DNA of 64,000 bases from Oidiodendron maius Zn (GCA_000827325.1 KN832882.1:1431792-1495791); one strand, 5' to 3'. Counted from the first letter of the stretch, positions 1 to 11,960 are shown. Translations and numbers: made by a program. Notes: generated by a model from the letters alone, not told the origin.

Positions 1-107
1 GAGCGTACTAGCATGTCCTCCCCGTTAATGTTTCATCGACGAATATCACCTCTCTGCACACTGAAAGTTCTTAGTCCAGTCGACATACGACTTTCCTATA
101 TTTCTAT

Positions 108-1230
108 TCAATAATATAGTGCTAATTTGGGATCACCGGTCGACCGTGTCCTACGACGCCATTCTACGATGCCATTCAAGCGATCGGTGTGGTATTTGCA
201 GTCAACAGAGTGGAAGGAATTCCCCCCATTTCTGATCTTAGCAAATGGCGCGAGACACACCCAACAGAATTCATGACCGCACTGCCGACCTGTTTTGAGC
301 GTAAGTATATAAGAAATTAACTTGTACATGGTAATGGTGCTTACAGAGTACATGGTCACAGCCTGTGTATTTATCCAGATGCAATCCACACTTTGGATTT
401 GGGCAAGTCTTTGTAGTTTTGGCCAGAACCTTTGCAGATGCGGCTTCCTGACGAACTCTCTCCGCTTGCCCAGCATCGTATTGGTCGCAGGTTAAACCTT
501 CATGCCAGGGCATCTTGTGTGTGAAACAGGTCTTGAATTTGCACGTTGTGCAGGTCATGATAGGTTGATCGTTGCCGCCTCCATGTATCTGGCCAGAACC
601 GCAGTTTGGCCCGAGGCACATCGTAAAGTTGGGCATGTCGCTGAAAGCTGCAAGGAGGGATTTCTTGTCGTATCTAATACAGAGTCAGTGGCGCTGGGAG
701 ATGACTGGTAATTGGGTAAAATTTCACCTTTCGAACGCATCTTTCGTTGCAAATTCTCTCACCACCTCAAAGGTCAATCTTTCCGGGCACTCAGGACAGG
801 CAATCTGGTCCCAAGGCCTATCTTCAATTTGTTCCGAAAGGCTTTGTTGTAGGCATGCAAGACAAATAGAAGGTTTGTGGATGCAGGTGATGGCGAGTTT
901 CTTTTGAGGGAATTGACAACCGGTCAAAGATTCCATGCATACACTGCAGTCGCGCTTTATGTTAATACTACGACGCTTTTCTCCTATTACTGAGTCTAGT
1001 TCGATAGCATTACGGCCTGTGCGGAGCCAACGTGATATTGCTTCTTGTTCTTCTTTTGTTTGGTATATCTTCTCCAGCGCTGCAAGCCGATGAAGAAGAT
1101 TCGATTTCCTCGCCTTCTTATTGAATTTTATCTTGTTGTAAGTGAGAAACTGACTGATTTTGTTCACTCTGTGCTGGTCATAAGTCAGTGTGAATATCTT
1201 AGCGGGGAGTTGCTCGTATTCGTCGTTCAT
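108..1230 (-). CDS. RBR-type (RING1-IBR-RING2) E3 ubiquitin ligase
   Basis: Three exons (1230-728, 673-345, 289-108; introns of 54 and 55 nt with GT-AG ends) give 337 aa. RING1 lies at about residues 94-148 (CSVC at its start, CPEC at its end), the IBR at about 185-232, and RING2 at about 258-291 (CPNPKC, then TGCDH, then CGHEFCWVC). In RBR ligases the RING2 cysteine in the GCDH context accepts ubiquitin from the E2; here it is near residue 273. RING1 would dock the E2. The protein is short for the class: a roughly 90-residue N-terminal helical region and no Ariadne domain. The start is the first ATG of the open frame. Its substrate cannot be inferred; such genes are often multicopy in filamentous fungi. 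Family assignment is firm; the exact N-terminus is less so. Confidence 0.85.
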
Positions 1231-2504
1231 CTTGCACGCTGTGGTCCTCGAATATTAAACTTGCGTAGGTGACAGACGGAAGATATTCGAGAAGGTAGGA
1301 ACCAGAAGTGTAGGTAAGAGAATGAAGTAGTCTCGTCCCGTAGAAGGAACAAGCAGTTGTTTTCAAATAACTGGGACAGCTTCTTGCCCCAGGTTGTCTC
1401 AAATGTGAACAAAGAATGGAAAGGAACCGCGCGAGTCTCATCACGAGCCTGGTAGAATTACTTGTCCCTTCGAGTAGAATAGCTAATTCGCAAAATTTGT
1501 GTCGGAATTGAGACTCGGCCACTTCTATCTCTCAGTTAGTTAAAATAGAATGGGATTGAGCGTTGAAGGCTTGTGAGATTATAGCGTCCTTATGGAGGGA
1601 TATATGGTAGTCAAGCTACGTACAGCCAGATCTCAAACGTCCAGTATGTATTCTAGTTGGCTCAGCATCAAGTTGAACTTAATCATGTGTCTAATTTTAA
1701 AACTACCATTATATTCATGCATTCAGTACGAGTACAATAGAGACTCTGAAATGTACATTAAGTTTGGCGTTGAGGGTCAGTTACACTAAGGTGAGTGGGC
1801 TGTTTGCTCGCATTATTCAGTACTCGACCTAAAGATAACGCAAATTATCCCTTCTTCCATAATCAATACCTAACCACTATAAACTCTACAGTTGCTGCGG
1901 CTCCATGAGTGTGGATCGTTTTCAATCTTTGCGCATTTATTTCCCACGGTGCGAAAGTCGTGAATTTGGCTTGGTTACTGAATCATATGGTGGACACTAT
2001 GGTCTAGCCAAGCTGGGCTGTCAAATAATTTGAACTCCTGCTTACAGGATACTTTATAAAGAGTTTCCCATTATCTCGAGGCGCAGAAGAGCCTATTCGT
2101 ACGGGACGTCTCAGAGGATAATAAATTGGCCTTGTTGCACTGGGAATACCCTATAGGACCCAGTTATGCATTTTATCACAGTGCAAATGGTGCCTTTCTG
2201 CCATGTGATTTAATCAGCGGTGTGGCCGGCAGATCTGACCCTAAAATCAATACGAGCCGACGCGATGCAACATCTCAGACCTTCGGGGAAACATTACATG
2301 GAAATGACCAGCATTGCGGACAACCAACCGGCAGGCAGCCCTGCCACCAAGCTTCCTATATGGGGTAGCAACAGCAGGGCAGTGGGATCCCCCGCGATGC
2401 AGAGGTAAGATTTGCGATATATGCTGATTGTCTGTCCCTCCACTCTACCTTTTCAAGTCTCAATCCCTTTTTCCTCGCCGTGGACCGTTATTAAACCGGC
2501 TAAC
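1231..2504. other. intergenic region without recognised gene
   Basis: About 1.27 kb between the divergent RBR ligase and GH92 mannosidase genes, so it must hold both promoters. A TATAAA lies near 2055, but too far from the GH92 start to be assigned with confidence. No coding frame here resembles a protein. Confidence 0.5.
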
Positions 2505-4974
2505 ATGACGCCAATTCTGGAAGTGTCCAGATTGGGCTTCCTGTCGTGGCTCCTCTGTGCTGTGGTGGTACAGGCCGAACCTTTATTCGACGTTTTTAAG
2601 TATGTCGACCAGCTCATTGGCACCGACAATGGAGGCAACGTCTTCGCCGGAGCTACTCTCCCATACGGAATGGCCAAGGCGGTGGCAGACGTTGATGGCC
2701 AGAACACGGGCGGGTTTTCTACAGACGGTAGCAATGTCATCGGCTTCTCCCATATGCATGATTCGGGGACTGGCGGAAACCCATCACTGGGGAACTTTCC
2801 CCTCTTCCCACAGTACTGCGCAGAAGATGTCCTGGATAATTGCAATTTCCTGCGAGAGGCTCGGGCGACGCCGTACAACGGTAGTTCCGTGGTGGCTAGT
2901 CCTGGATATTTTTCTCTGAGTCTCGTGAATGGGATACAGGCTGAGATGACCGTTACACAGCATGCTGCCTTGTACCACTTTACATTTCCCTCGGAAACGG
3001 CTGCAGATGGGAAAGAGCTCAGTCCTCTAATACTCTTGGACTTGACGGATCTGGCAGCGAGTCGTCAGAATGCGACAATCAGCGTTGAAGGGGCAGGGAT
3101 AAGAGGCAATGGAACATTCATTCCTAGCTTCGGCGGGGGGTCTTTTATAATGCATTTCTGCGCTGAATTTACGGGGTCCACGATCAAGGATTCGGGAATC
3201 TGGGTAAATAATCGAGCGGGCACGGAACCGAAAGACCTGTTTGTCACGCGTGGCATCAATCTCTTCTACCTCGAAGCCGGTGGCTTCATACGCTTTGATC
3301 GGCCAGCCAGCGGGACTATAAGCGCCAGAGTTGGCGTCAGCTTTGTCAGCGCAGATCAGGCATGCCGGAATGCTGAAGAGGAAATACCGGATTGGGACTT
3401 CGATGGTATTAAGAAGACTGCGGAGGACGCATGGAGGGAGAAGTTAAGTGTGGTGTCCGTAGATGCCGGAGGGGCGAGTGATTCCCTACAGACGAATTTC
3501 TGGAGTGCGATATATCGCACGATGATATCTCCCCAGAACTATACTGGGGAAAACCCACTATGGACCAGTGACGAACCTTACTTTGATTCATTTTACTGGT
3601 AAGCCGCTTGATGATTTGTGTTGGAAGCAGCTAAATATATTTAGCCTATGGGATTCGTTTCGCTCTCAGCTCCCCTTCCTTACCATAGTTGATCCAGATA
3701 CCTTGTCTTCTATGGTCCGCAGCCTCTTGGATACCTATAAACACCTTGGCTGGCTTCCAGACTGTCGGATGAGTCTTTGCAAAGGCTTTACACAAGGTGG
3801 TTCCAACGCAGATATTGTAATTGCTGACGCCTTCGTGAAGAACTTGACTGGGCCAGTCCCAATAGATTGGGCTCTCGCGTATGAGGCTGTTGTAAACGAT
3901 GCTGAGAATGAGCCCTTAGACTGGTCGAATGAAGGAAGAGGTGGATTGATGAGCTGGAAAGCACTTAACTATATTCCCGCTTTGGACTTCGATTATCTCG
4001 GCTTTGGGACCAATTCAAGAAGCATATCTAGGACGCTCGAATATTCCTACAATGATTTTTGTATTTCAAAGATTGCACAGGGCCTCGGAAATGGAAATGG
4101 TCACGCGAAGTACTCTGACCGTGCAATGAATTGGAAGAATTTATTCAAGCCTGACCAAAAGTCCTCTATTAACGGGAAAGACACTGGATTCACGGGCTTC
4201 TTCCAGCCTAAATATTTAAATGGGACATGGGGTTTCCAGGACCCGATCCTTTGCAGTCCGCTGGATGGATTTTGTTCACTCACCTCGAACCCACAGGAAA
4301 CCTTCGAGGACTCTATTTGGGAATATCAATTGTATGTGCCTATTTCCCTTGAAATCCCGAATGGGGCCTTTTTAACTTCGCGCAGCTTTGTACCCCAGGA
4401 TTTCGCATCCCTCATAACGCTCCTCGGTGGAGAAGTCGAATTTATTAAGCGCCTCGATTTCCTTCATACCAGTGGTCTCACCGATATTGGGAACGAACCG
4501 TCCTTCCTCACCGTCTTCCTCTACCACTACGCTGGGCGGCCCGCACTCTCGACGCAGCGGGTGCACTCATACGTTCCCGGATACTTCAACGCCTCCACGA
4601 CCGGCCTTCCGGGTAACGATGACAATGGGGCGATGGCATCGTTCACAGCCTTTTGTATGATTGGACTATTCCCGAACCCTGGCCAGAACGTCTACCTCAT
4701 CTCACCTCCATTCTTCGAATCCGTCAGCTTCAGGCACCCCCAGTCATCGAAAGCGGCGACGATTAAGAATATCGGCTTCGACCCTAGCTATAAGAATGTG
4801 TATGTGCAGAATGCGACACTGAATGGCAAGCCCTATACTCGGAACTGGATTGGGCATGAATTTTTCTTAGAAGGGATGGTGCTAGAATTGGTCTTAGGTG
4901 AAACGGAGAGTGACTGGGGCACGAAGGAGGAGGACCGGCCACCGAGCATGAGCGCGGCCGGTATGGCTATGTGA
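2505..4974 (+). CDS. secreted GH92 alpha-mannosidase
   Basis: Two exons (2505-3598, 3645-4974; a 46-nt GT-AG intron) encode 807 aa. The ATG at 2505 is preferred over upstream in-frame starts because it begins a clear signal peptide ending around VVVQA (residue 24). GH92 landmarks are a GFSHMHDSGTGG-type motif near residue 82, YCLWDSFRSQLPFL across the splice junction, DNGAMASFTAFCMIGLFP near 690 and RNWIGHEFF near 763. GH92 enzymes are calcium-dependent exo-mannosidases, mostly alpha-1,2, trimming N-glycans or mannans; the two-domain length of about 750-800 aa fits. The product is probably secreted and acts on mannoprotein or mannan. Exact linkage preference is not visible. A run of 13 G begins about 30 nt past the stop. 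Confidence 0.93.
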
Positions 4975-5973
4975 AGACATGTCACGTTGAAAAAATATCA
5001 AAAATGGGGGGGGGGGGGTAGGGGGGGTAAACCCCGATCATTGAGAACGACTCGATCGGAGGTCTATATAGGTATGAAATGGTCTCTATATACACAATAT
5101 TATGTTGCTACGTCTGGTAAGACCCCCCTGAAACCCTTAAATGTGGCATAGTGAGAACTACGCTATTGTAAGGGGGGTTTTTGACCGTGACAAGAGAGTA
5201 CTATCGCTCTACTAAATGCTCCCTTATCTTGAGTATATTTTATAGTGTTTAGGTCGACGCCTTCTATGCTAGTGTTAGTTATTAAGAAGCTCTAGTGCAG
5301 TATTGAGAAAGCCCGATATTTACATTAATAACTACCTGATATCACTCCTACTAGGAGTTGTATACGGTCCTTCCACAGCAGAGAATGCGACGAACGTGGG
5401 TCTTCTCCCGATCAACAAGCATCGGTGCGGGGTCTTCCGCGCCCTGGCCCCAGCTTACTCTCTGTAATATGGGGTACAGTAAGACGATCCTGTGCGGTTC
5501 TGCAGGGTGTGGAGTAGTGCCTGTCAGCAGTGCCCAGAGCTTTCCAACCAATTCAGCTCTACGTCTGTCCAAAAATGTCTCTTGGTAGGTACTGCCTCAT
5601 TACTGTACTACATGTCCTGGGACGGAGGAATTGGCTAATTAGTCCGTAGGATGCCTGACTGGGTTAGGTCGCGTCGCTTGGAAACGTGCCTCGGTATTTG
5701 CTTTTTTGGGATATCATATGTCTGGGGCGGGAGGATGGGGACTCTCCTCACTTTTCCTTTTAGGAGAGCCATTCGTGCCTCGGCGCGGCATAAAAAAGAG
5801 CGTCCTCTTTCGTCTCCCATTGTTGCCTACTTCCCATGTGAATAGGGACCAAGAGAGACCTCCATCTATATCTATCTCTGTCGACAGAACCTAGTTCGTC
5901 ACTCTCTTCCTCCCTTGCTTCATCCCTGGTCGAATCTTCCCTTCGAAGCTCCAGGTTCACCTCCACCTCCATC
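4975..5973. other. intergenic region with G-run and C6/G6 inverted motif
   Basis: One kilobase between two tandem plus-strand genes. It holds the GH92 3' flank with a 13-G run, TA, then 7 G (5006-5027), a C6 block (5123-5128) facing a G6 block (5172-5177), and the presumed promoter of the monooxygenase. No convincing coding region is seen. Confidence 0.5.
5006..5027 (+). repeat. poly-G tract (G13-TA-G7)
   Basis: Thirteen consecutive G, then TA, then seven G on the plus strand, about 30 nt downstream of the GH92 stop codon. Such a tract could form a G-quadruplex in DNA or in the 3' UTR; this is inference. Homopolymer length is also prone to sequencing error. Confidence 0.85.
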
Positions 5974-7517
5974 ATGGGTTCTATAGATACCAAAGTCGGC
6001 GAGGAGTCCCACTTCGACGTTCTCATCATTGGGGCTGGCATATCTGGTATCAACTCTGCCTACCGCATTCAAGCCGAGTTGCCTCACTATAACTATGCCA
6101 TCATCGAGGCTCGAAGTGCCATGGGGGGAACCTGGGATTTCTTCCGATACCCGGGCCTCAGGTTCGACTTTCAAATCCAAGCATCTCTTGTCTCCTACTA
6201 ACTGTACACCTCAGATCAGACTCCGACCTCCACACCTTCGGTTTCCCATGGCGCCCATGGAGCTCGCCGAAGTCCATTGCAGATGGTCAATCGATTTGCA
6301 AATACATCCAGGAATCAGCAGCAGAGTATGGAATTGATAAGAGGGTCAGGTACCGCCACCACGTAACATCAGCCAACTGGTCCTCTGCCGAGCAGCAATG
6401 GAGCTTAGCCGTCAACAGCGACGACGGCGCGAAGACCCTAACGGCGCGGTTCGTTGTATTCAGCACGGGCTATTACAATTACAAGGAAGCGCTCCAAACG
6501 ATGATTCCCGGCCTAGAAAATTTCAAGGGTGTGACTGTCCATCCTCAGTTCTGGCCCGAGGACCTCGATTATACAGGCAAGAAGATGGTAGTCATTGGCA
6601 GCGGCGCGACGGCCATAACCATTATCCCGGTCCTTGCCCGGAAGGCTGCGATGGTAACCATGCTCCAGCGCAGTCCATCCTACATCATATCTCAGCCTGC
6701 TGTCGATCCCTTTGGAGAGCTCATGCGCAAACTACTCCCCAAGTGGCTGGCCTTCAAGCTCGTGCGCTGGAAGTTCCTCCTCGTCCCTTTTCTGTTCTAT
6801 CAATTTTGCCGTGTCTACCCCGGTGCAGCTCGCTGGATTCTGAAGCGTCGTGCCGAGAGAGAGCTTCCCAAGAACATCCCCCACGACCCTAACTTTCGCC
6901 CCTGCTACAACCCCTGGGAGCAGCGACTGTGCGCCTCTCCTGATGGGGATTTCTTTCAGGCGCTCCGTGAGGGCCATGCGGATGTCGTGACAGACAAAAT
7001 CAAGACTGTCACGGCGACCGGCATTGAGACCGAATCTGGGCGGACACTGGATGCGGATATAATTGTCACGGCTACAGGTTTAAAGCTTCAACTTCTAGGC
7101 GGCGCCACTATTACCATCGACTCAAAACCCCTCGAGCTCTCCGATAAGTACGTCTGGAAGGGTCAGATGCTGCAGGATGTTCCCAATGCCGTCCTTGTTG
7201 TCGGCTACACCAATGCCTCCTGGACCTTGGGTTCCGACTCCACGTCGCTTCAGGTCAGCCGGCTCCTGAAATACATGGACCGGCACGGCATGGCATACGC
7301 CACTGCTCGAGTTCCAGAGGGACAAAAAATGGCGTCTGTACCAATCATAAATTTGAGTTCGACGTATGTTGAGAAAGCCAGGACCATGCTGCCTCGTGCT
7401 GGCGACACCGGGCCATGGAAACCTAGAGTCAACTATATTATGGATCGCTGGGAGGCAGCTCACGGGTCCGTGACGACAGATATAGAGTTCACCAAAGCAG
7501 TGAAGAAAGATATTTGA
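5974..7517 (+). CDS. FAD/NADPH-dependent Baeyer-Villiger-type monooxygenase
   Basis: Two exons (5974-6161, 6215-7517) separated by a 53-nt intron with a CTAAC branch site and CTCAG acceptor encode 496 aa. The first Rossmann motif GAGISG (about 21-26) binds FAD, and the second GSGATA (near 191) binds NADPH. Between them lies FKGVTVHPQFWP, an exact match to the FxGxxxHxxxWP fingerprint of Baeyer-Villiger monooxygenases (near 165). These enzymes insert oxygen next to a ketone to give esters or lactones. The length is typical of fungal type I flavoproteins. There is no signal peptide, so it is probably cytosolic. It lies beside an alpha/beta hydrolase that could cleave an ester product and near ring-cleavage genes. 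The substrate is unknown; N-oxygenation by related flavoproteins is the alternative. Confidence 0.9.
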
Positions 7518-7796
7518 TTAAATTTTGGCACATATTTGGTCTGGGGGGGCTGGAATCAGGTATTTTGTTTTCCGTAGATGGCGTGGTCTATATACAGGGA
7601 CCTGTTGTCCCTACTATGGATGTAATTCATTTGAGGAAATTGGGTAAAAGAATGAACATGTATCTGGGTAGAATATGTATAGATTTTCTAATAGTATCCA
7701 TGAAGAGTAGTCTTCGTGGATGTAATTCCTACTGCCTTCTTGTCTCCATCACTTGAGGAAATGAAATTATATCCTGCGTCATAAATTTCATTTTCA

Positions 7797-8600
7797 TCAT
7801 GCTTCTTCCCCTGTAGCACGCCTCAAGAATCCCACGGTCTCATCTGGCTTCGCCAAAAAAGGGCTATGCGAGCAGAATACTCTCTCAGTTTCCATTTCCG
7901 CTCCCAACCCCCGGCAGTTTTGAACCATGATCTCTTGAATCTCCGGCTTGATCGCGCGATCATCCTCACAGATCAAATATCTTGAGGGGATGATTCTCCA
8001 AGCCGCACTCGGAGCAGCAGCATGGAACGTTGCGTAGGAATGTCGGGCGAGCTTGGACTTCCAGTACTTCCCCTCTTCCGCAGGGAGGTCGTGGTAGAAG
8101 CCATCAATGGGATTTTTCCAGTTTACCCAAGGTTCCTAAATTTCCAAATCAATATTGAGGATCTTTGGTCTCGGTTAGGTGGCGGAGAGACAAACTTGCA
8201 CGTCCCATTCAGGATCCTCCCCTCCTAACGCCTTAGCCAAACTGACACCCTCTGGCGGGATAAATGCGCACATATACGCCAGTTTTACCACTCCGCCTTT
8301 CCGCCCACTCTTTTCCCTCTCGGTTTTACTCAACCCATCTAGAGCTCCGCCAGCAACAATCCCTCCCCAGCTATGTGCTACTACTACGACAAGGTGGCCT
8401 TGGTCTACTTCATCTTGTACAGTACGATGGACGATGTCGATGTCAGGCTGGAGATCAAGGACGGCAGGTTCGTGACCGGCAGCTAGTAAAGAGAGAGGAA
8501 TACATTTGTATCCAAGAATAGAGAGTTTAGCAATTATGACCTTGAATGGTTCTGGCGTGTGCCAGGCGCCGGGAATGAAAACCATAGTTGGCTTGCTCAT
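7797..8600 (-). CDS. alpha/beta hydrolase (esterase-like)
   Basis: Two exons (8600-8196, 8135-7797; 60-nt intron) encode 247 aa. The nucleophile elbow AHSWGG puts the catalytic serine near residue 77. VFIPGAWHTP near the N-terminus is the oxyanion-hole strand. A C-terminal stretch with CEDDRAI and CSHSPFL supplies a plausible acid and the catalytic histidine. This pattern matches the small AB_hydrolase esterases of the salicylate/pyrethroid esterase-like group. The 3' end faces that of the Baeyer-Villiger monooxygenase, only 279 bp away. Together they could convert a ketone to an ester and then to alcohol plus acid; that pairing is inference. The donor GTTTGT was chosen over a nearby GTGCAA; both keep the frame. 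Confidence 0.85.
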
Positions 8601-9349
8601 GGTGGCTATCTTCTGTGTCAGACTTCCGATGGGAGGCTACCGTACAAATGGAGTGGCACTTAATATACGGCCGATTTATGTAACTTATACCCCGTCGGTC
8701 TGAATAAGCATGTGCTTTCCCCCCGGTAATTGCAGGGAAAGGTAAACCTTATTGTGACTAAGCGCTGCTTTTGAATTAGGGAAGGTCATTCGAAGTGCAT
8801 CTCGTAGCCTTCTTTCTATGGAGTTATGAGATTGGGCATCATTTGACTTTGAAGTCACATTCTAGTCACGGAATCTCGGGCGTATTATTTCACACCCGTG
8901 TACGTACACTACACTTGCGGCTATTTGCCTAAGCTAAATGTGAATACTGCAATGTAACAGAGGGCAGATCTTTCCACGTGATTAAATTGGAGCTGCGGGT
9001 CATGGAGACCGGCCCTGTTTCGTGTGGACCACATGTCAGAGGCAAGGCTGGAAATACTAGAAACCGCGTGGTTGTACGCTGAACGCATGTAGAATGCTGG
9101 TTCGCCACGAGCCTCCAAATATAAGACTCATATTCGACGAGAAAGCGAGACATCGATGTCCAAAGAATTATACATGTGGCAGGGCGGAATACATATAGAA
9201 AATTCGAGAATACTATTCACTTAAGTGGATGATGAGATGGAATTGTACCCCAGGTAAATCAGCCTGGCCCGTTGTTATTAGAGAGTCAGCTCAGGTCTAG
9301 TTACATCTCAGCTCTTTTTATGTCATCCCAGGTAGTTATTCCGTGCCTT
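8601..9349. other. intergenic region without recognised gene
   Basis: About 750 bp between two minus-strand genes, holding the promoter of the esterase-like gene and the 3' flank of the next one. Nothing else was recognised. Confidence 0.5.
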
Positions 9350-11020
9350 CTACTGACCCAAGAACTTGGTGACAAAATCTGCGAATTCCCGGGGCTGTTC
9401 AACCATGGGGAGGTGCCCAGCGCCGTTAATCACCTTAAATTCAGCCCCGTTTTCTCCATATGCCTTTGCCATCTCCTTCATAGTCCCTGGAAGGATGCCA
9501 TCTGAATCGCCAACAAGGAACGCCCCTCTCACTTTGCTGGATTTCATCTCAGTCATCAAATCGTAGTCGAATAGCGCTTCTACACTCTTTTTGAAACCTG
9601 CCAAGCTATTTGTTGCCACCATGTCCTTCACTTCTGCGAATCGCGTCTCCATTGTGCCACCGTCATAATTCTCCTTCACAAACCATCGCCGCGTCGTCAT
9701 CTCAGCCAGCTGCTCCCCGACAATCAGCTCGCCCGACGAGGACGACGCTGATTCCTTCTCAGCAACGGCAATTCGTTCACCCCACGCCTTCTTATTGCCC
9801 GCCGGGCTCTTGCTACTCGTATCACAACTTATGAACGCCCCCACCCGCTCGGGATACTTGAGCGCCGTGTTCAGAACGGTGGCGCCTCCAAGGGACACGC
9901 CAATCACTGCAGCAGCCTTCTTTACTCGCAGGGCATCGAGGATTGCAATTACATCCGAGGCCAGCAGGTCGACCGTGACAGGCTTGGTGCCAAATTGCGA
10001 AGACCGGCCCCGAGTATGGAAGCGGACAACGCGGTACTTTTTATTCTCCGGCCGGGAGAAGAACTGGGTGATGAAATCATCCCAGATCCCGTACGTAACG
10101 AGGATAGCATTATGGAGTAGGATTAAAGGCGCTTGTGGGTCAGGGGAGCCTTCGAGGCGGTAGGGGAGCTCGACGCCATCGCTGGTAGTGACCCAGGACT
10201 CGATGGCCCCGGCCCCGCCTGCGGATACGGGTATCGTACGCGTCTTGGAGCTCTCAGGGTCAGAAAGCTCCCAGGAAGAGAGGCTGGGAGCAAGATGTCT
10301 AGGGGCAGGGCCAAAAGTATAGTATAGGTCATAGTCGCTCCTCTTTTTGTGCTTTACCACTTTTGTCATGACCTCTTTCGTCCACTCGGTCGATATCGCG
10401 GCCTTGAACTCGGGACCGTCAATCCCGTTCTCGGGACTGTACTCGTGCAGGGCGAGATATTCCACGGCAGATCTCGAATCGACGCTACTCGTCACGTATC
10501 TCCGCGTCCTTAGCCACCCAGGGACCTTGGAGAGCATCTCGATATGTTCCTGCCTGTACCACTTATCCAGCTCTGCTTTCTTATCCGTGCCGGGGTATAG
10601 GTTGAGGAATACAGCGATAATGACATTCCCGTCGCCCTCGCAGCCCACGCGCTCCAGCTTCTTGAAGTCCTTGCTCTCCCGGCTCTCCACAAAGTCAAAT
10701 AGCTTCCGCACCACCTTAATCTGCGACATGGTGTCAATCTCGCGCTGGCTCTTCACCGGGGGGTCCCGCAGCCGCAGGTACGGTTCCTGCGCCAGGGTGT
10801 CCATGTCCGTGATATCGTAGATGGCCATCCACTCAGGGACATCCTCCGGGCCGCCCTGGGGAATGCCCTTGGCGCGATAGCGGAAGCCGTTGGTGAAGAA
10901 GGGCAGGCGTAGTCGTGTCGGGCCATGCTCGTTGTTGTACCAGTCCTGGAACTGCTCAATGGGCAGAGCGGGGGTGGGGTGCATAGTCACATAGAGGATG
11001 CCAGCGGTCGGAGGCAGCAT
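9350..11020 (-). CDS. tandem EthD-like barrel domains fused to an enol-lactonase-like alpha/beta hydrolase
   Basis: An intron-less frame of 556 aa. Residues 5-110 and 130-235 each look like an EthD-type dimeric alpha/beta barrel: the first has FQDWYNNEHGPTR, the second LDKWYRQEHIEML, both with the W-Y-x-x-E-H core. Residues 275-556 form an alpha/beta hydrolase with nucleophile elbow GVSLGG (Ser near 376), acid strand VGDSDGILP and GAGHLPMVEQP with the histidine. This C-terminal part resembles 3-oxoadipate enol-lactonases. EthD-like and muconolactone-isomerase-like proteins share a ferredoxin-like fold, so the fusion could join isomerisation and hydrolysis of a lactone; this is inference. The gene is divergent from an intradiol dioxygenase across 940 bp, which supports a role after ring cleavage. 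The catalytic residues of the barrels cannot be judged here. Confidence 0.8.
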   Translation of the reverse strand: MLPPTAGILYVTMHPTPALPIEQFQDWYNNEHGPTRLRLPFFTNGFRYRAKGIPQGGPEDVPEWMAIYDITDMDTLAQEPYLRLRDPPVKSQREIDTMSQIKVVRKLFDFVESRESKDFKKLERVGCEGDGNVIIAVFLNLYPGTDKKAELDKWYRQEHIEMLSKVPGWLRTRRYVTSSVDSRSAVEYLALHEYSPENGIDGPEFKAAISTEWTKEVMTKVVKHKKRSDYDLYYTFGPAPRHLAPSLSSWELSDPESSKTRTIPVSAGGAGAIESWVTTSDGVELPYRLEGSPDPQAPLILLHNAILVTYGIWDDFITQFFSRPENKKYRVVRFHTRGRSSQFGTKPVTVDLLASDVIAILDALRVKKAAAVIGVSLGGATVLNTALKYPERVGAFISCDTSSKSPAGNKKAWGERIAVAEKESASSSSGELIVGEQLAEMTTRRWFVKENYDGGTMETRFAEVKDMVATNSLAGFKKSVEALFDYDLMTEMKSSKVRGAFLVGDSDGILPGTMKEMAKAYGENGAEFKVINGAGHLPMVEQPREFADFVTKFLGQ

Positions 11021-11960
11021 GGTTCCGGTGTTTGGCAGGCCGTAGCTATATCTGTGTGTCTCTTGCGCTTTCTTCAGGCTCGCAACACAGCTCCCGCTCT
11101 GGACAGTTGACTCAGGAAGGGGAGAAAAGCTTTCGAGCTCGGAGGATCGGGGAAGGATGCGGATCGACTATTGTGCCCTTGCACGCACGGCACCCGGACC
11201 CCTTTTGTCACGTAGGTGTGGGGTTTTGCTTTCTGTGCTCGGGATTTGCTGTGCTTGTATGCACGATGGTGTAAGAGTGACCACACGTGATATAAAATCA
11301 CGTGATACAATTGTACCGCTAAAGATCTGCCGTGGATGGGAGAATGAAGAGTGAAGAATCAGCAACAGGTCATACTCGGCACCCCAATCCGGTGCCGTGA
11401 AAAGTGAAAGAACGAAGACTTCAACCCAAGTCAAAGATCCGGAAGGTAACGTGATTCGGAACCGGCTTCATGCAGTAGTCAGCACCAAAGGCCCAAACGG
11501 AAAGGCGGGGGATTGGGGGAAAGGTGGCGGATGATCTTTTAGCAGACCGGCGAAAGAACCCGGCAACTCGACCACGACAGATTCCCCCAATCATTCGTGG
11601 ATCGATGCATCCGACGCGTCTCGGGGAGCTCTTCGCGAGCTCAGGACTCGATGTTGGCGGTTGTTTATTCTTCAGATGGCCGAGTCGGCCTTCCGCTGCC
11701 CGCGATGCCATGCCGCTGTCGCGCGGGCGGAAGAGAGAGGGGTATGATATCAGGACTGGTTGTGCCAGATATCCGGGGGTGAACTGGAGGCGTAAGTATT
11801 AAAGGAGGGGAGTCGTCTACTTCTCCAATTCTCATACCAGGCTCTGCTCTTATTCACACACCTTGACGACCTCACTTGTCAGCCCGATTTCTGTCTCGAT
11901 CGACCTCAGGCCCTGCTCACCTTCTCTTAAAATCAATTTACACTACCCCGCATACACATA
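11021..11960. promoter_or_regulatory. shared divergent promoter region (hydrolase fusion / intradiol dioxygenase)
   Basis: 940 bp between the start codons of two divergent genes of likely aromatic catabolism. A CT-rich stretch precedes the dioxygenase start. No specific operator can be named, but the arrangement permits co-regulation. No coding sequence is seen. Confidence 0.45.

Noticed and set aside
2412-2504. Upstream extension of the GH92 frame
   Set aside because: Begins without ATG or with an ATG lacking a signal peptide; the ATG at 2505 opens a clear signal sequence.
8179-8521. Plus-strand frames opposite the esterase-like hydrolase
   Set aside because: Overlap a clear minus-strand catalytic domain; shadows.
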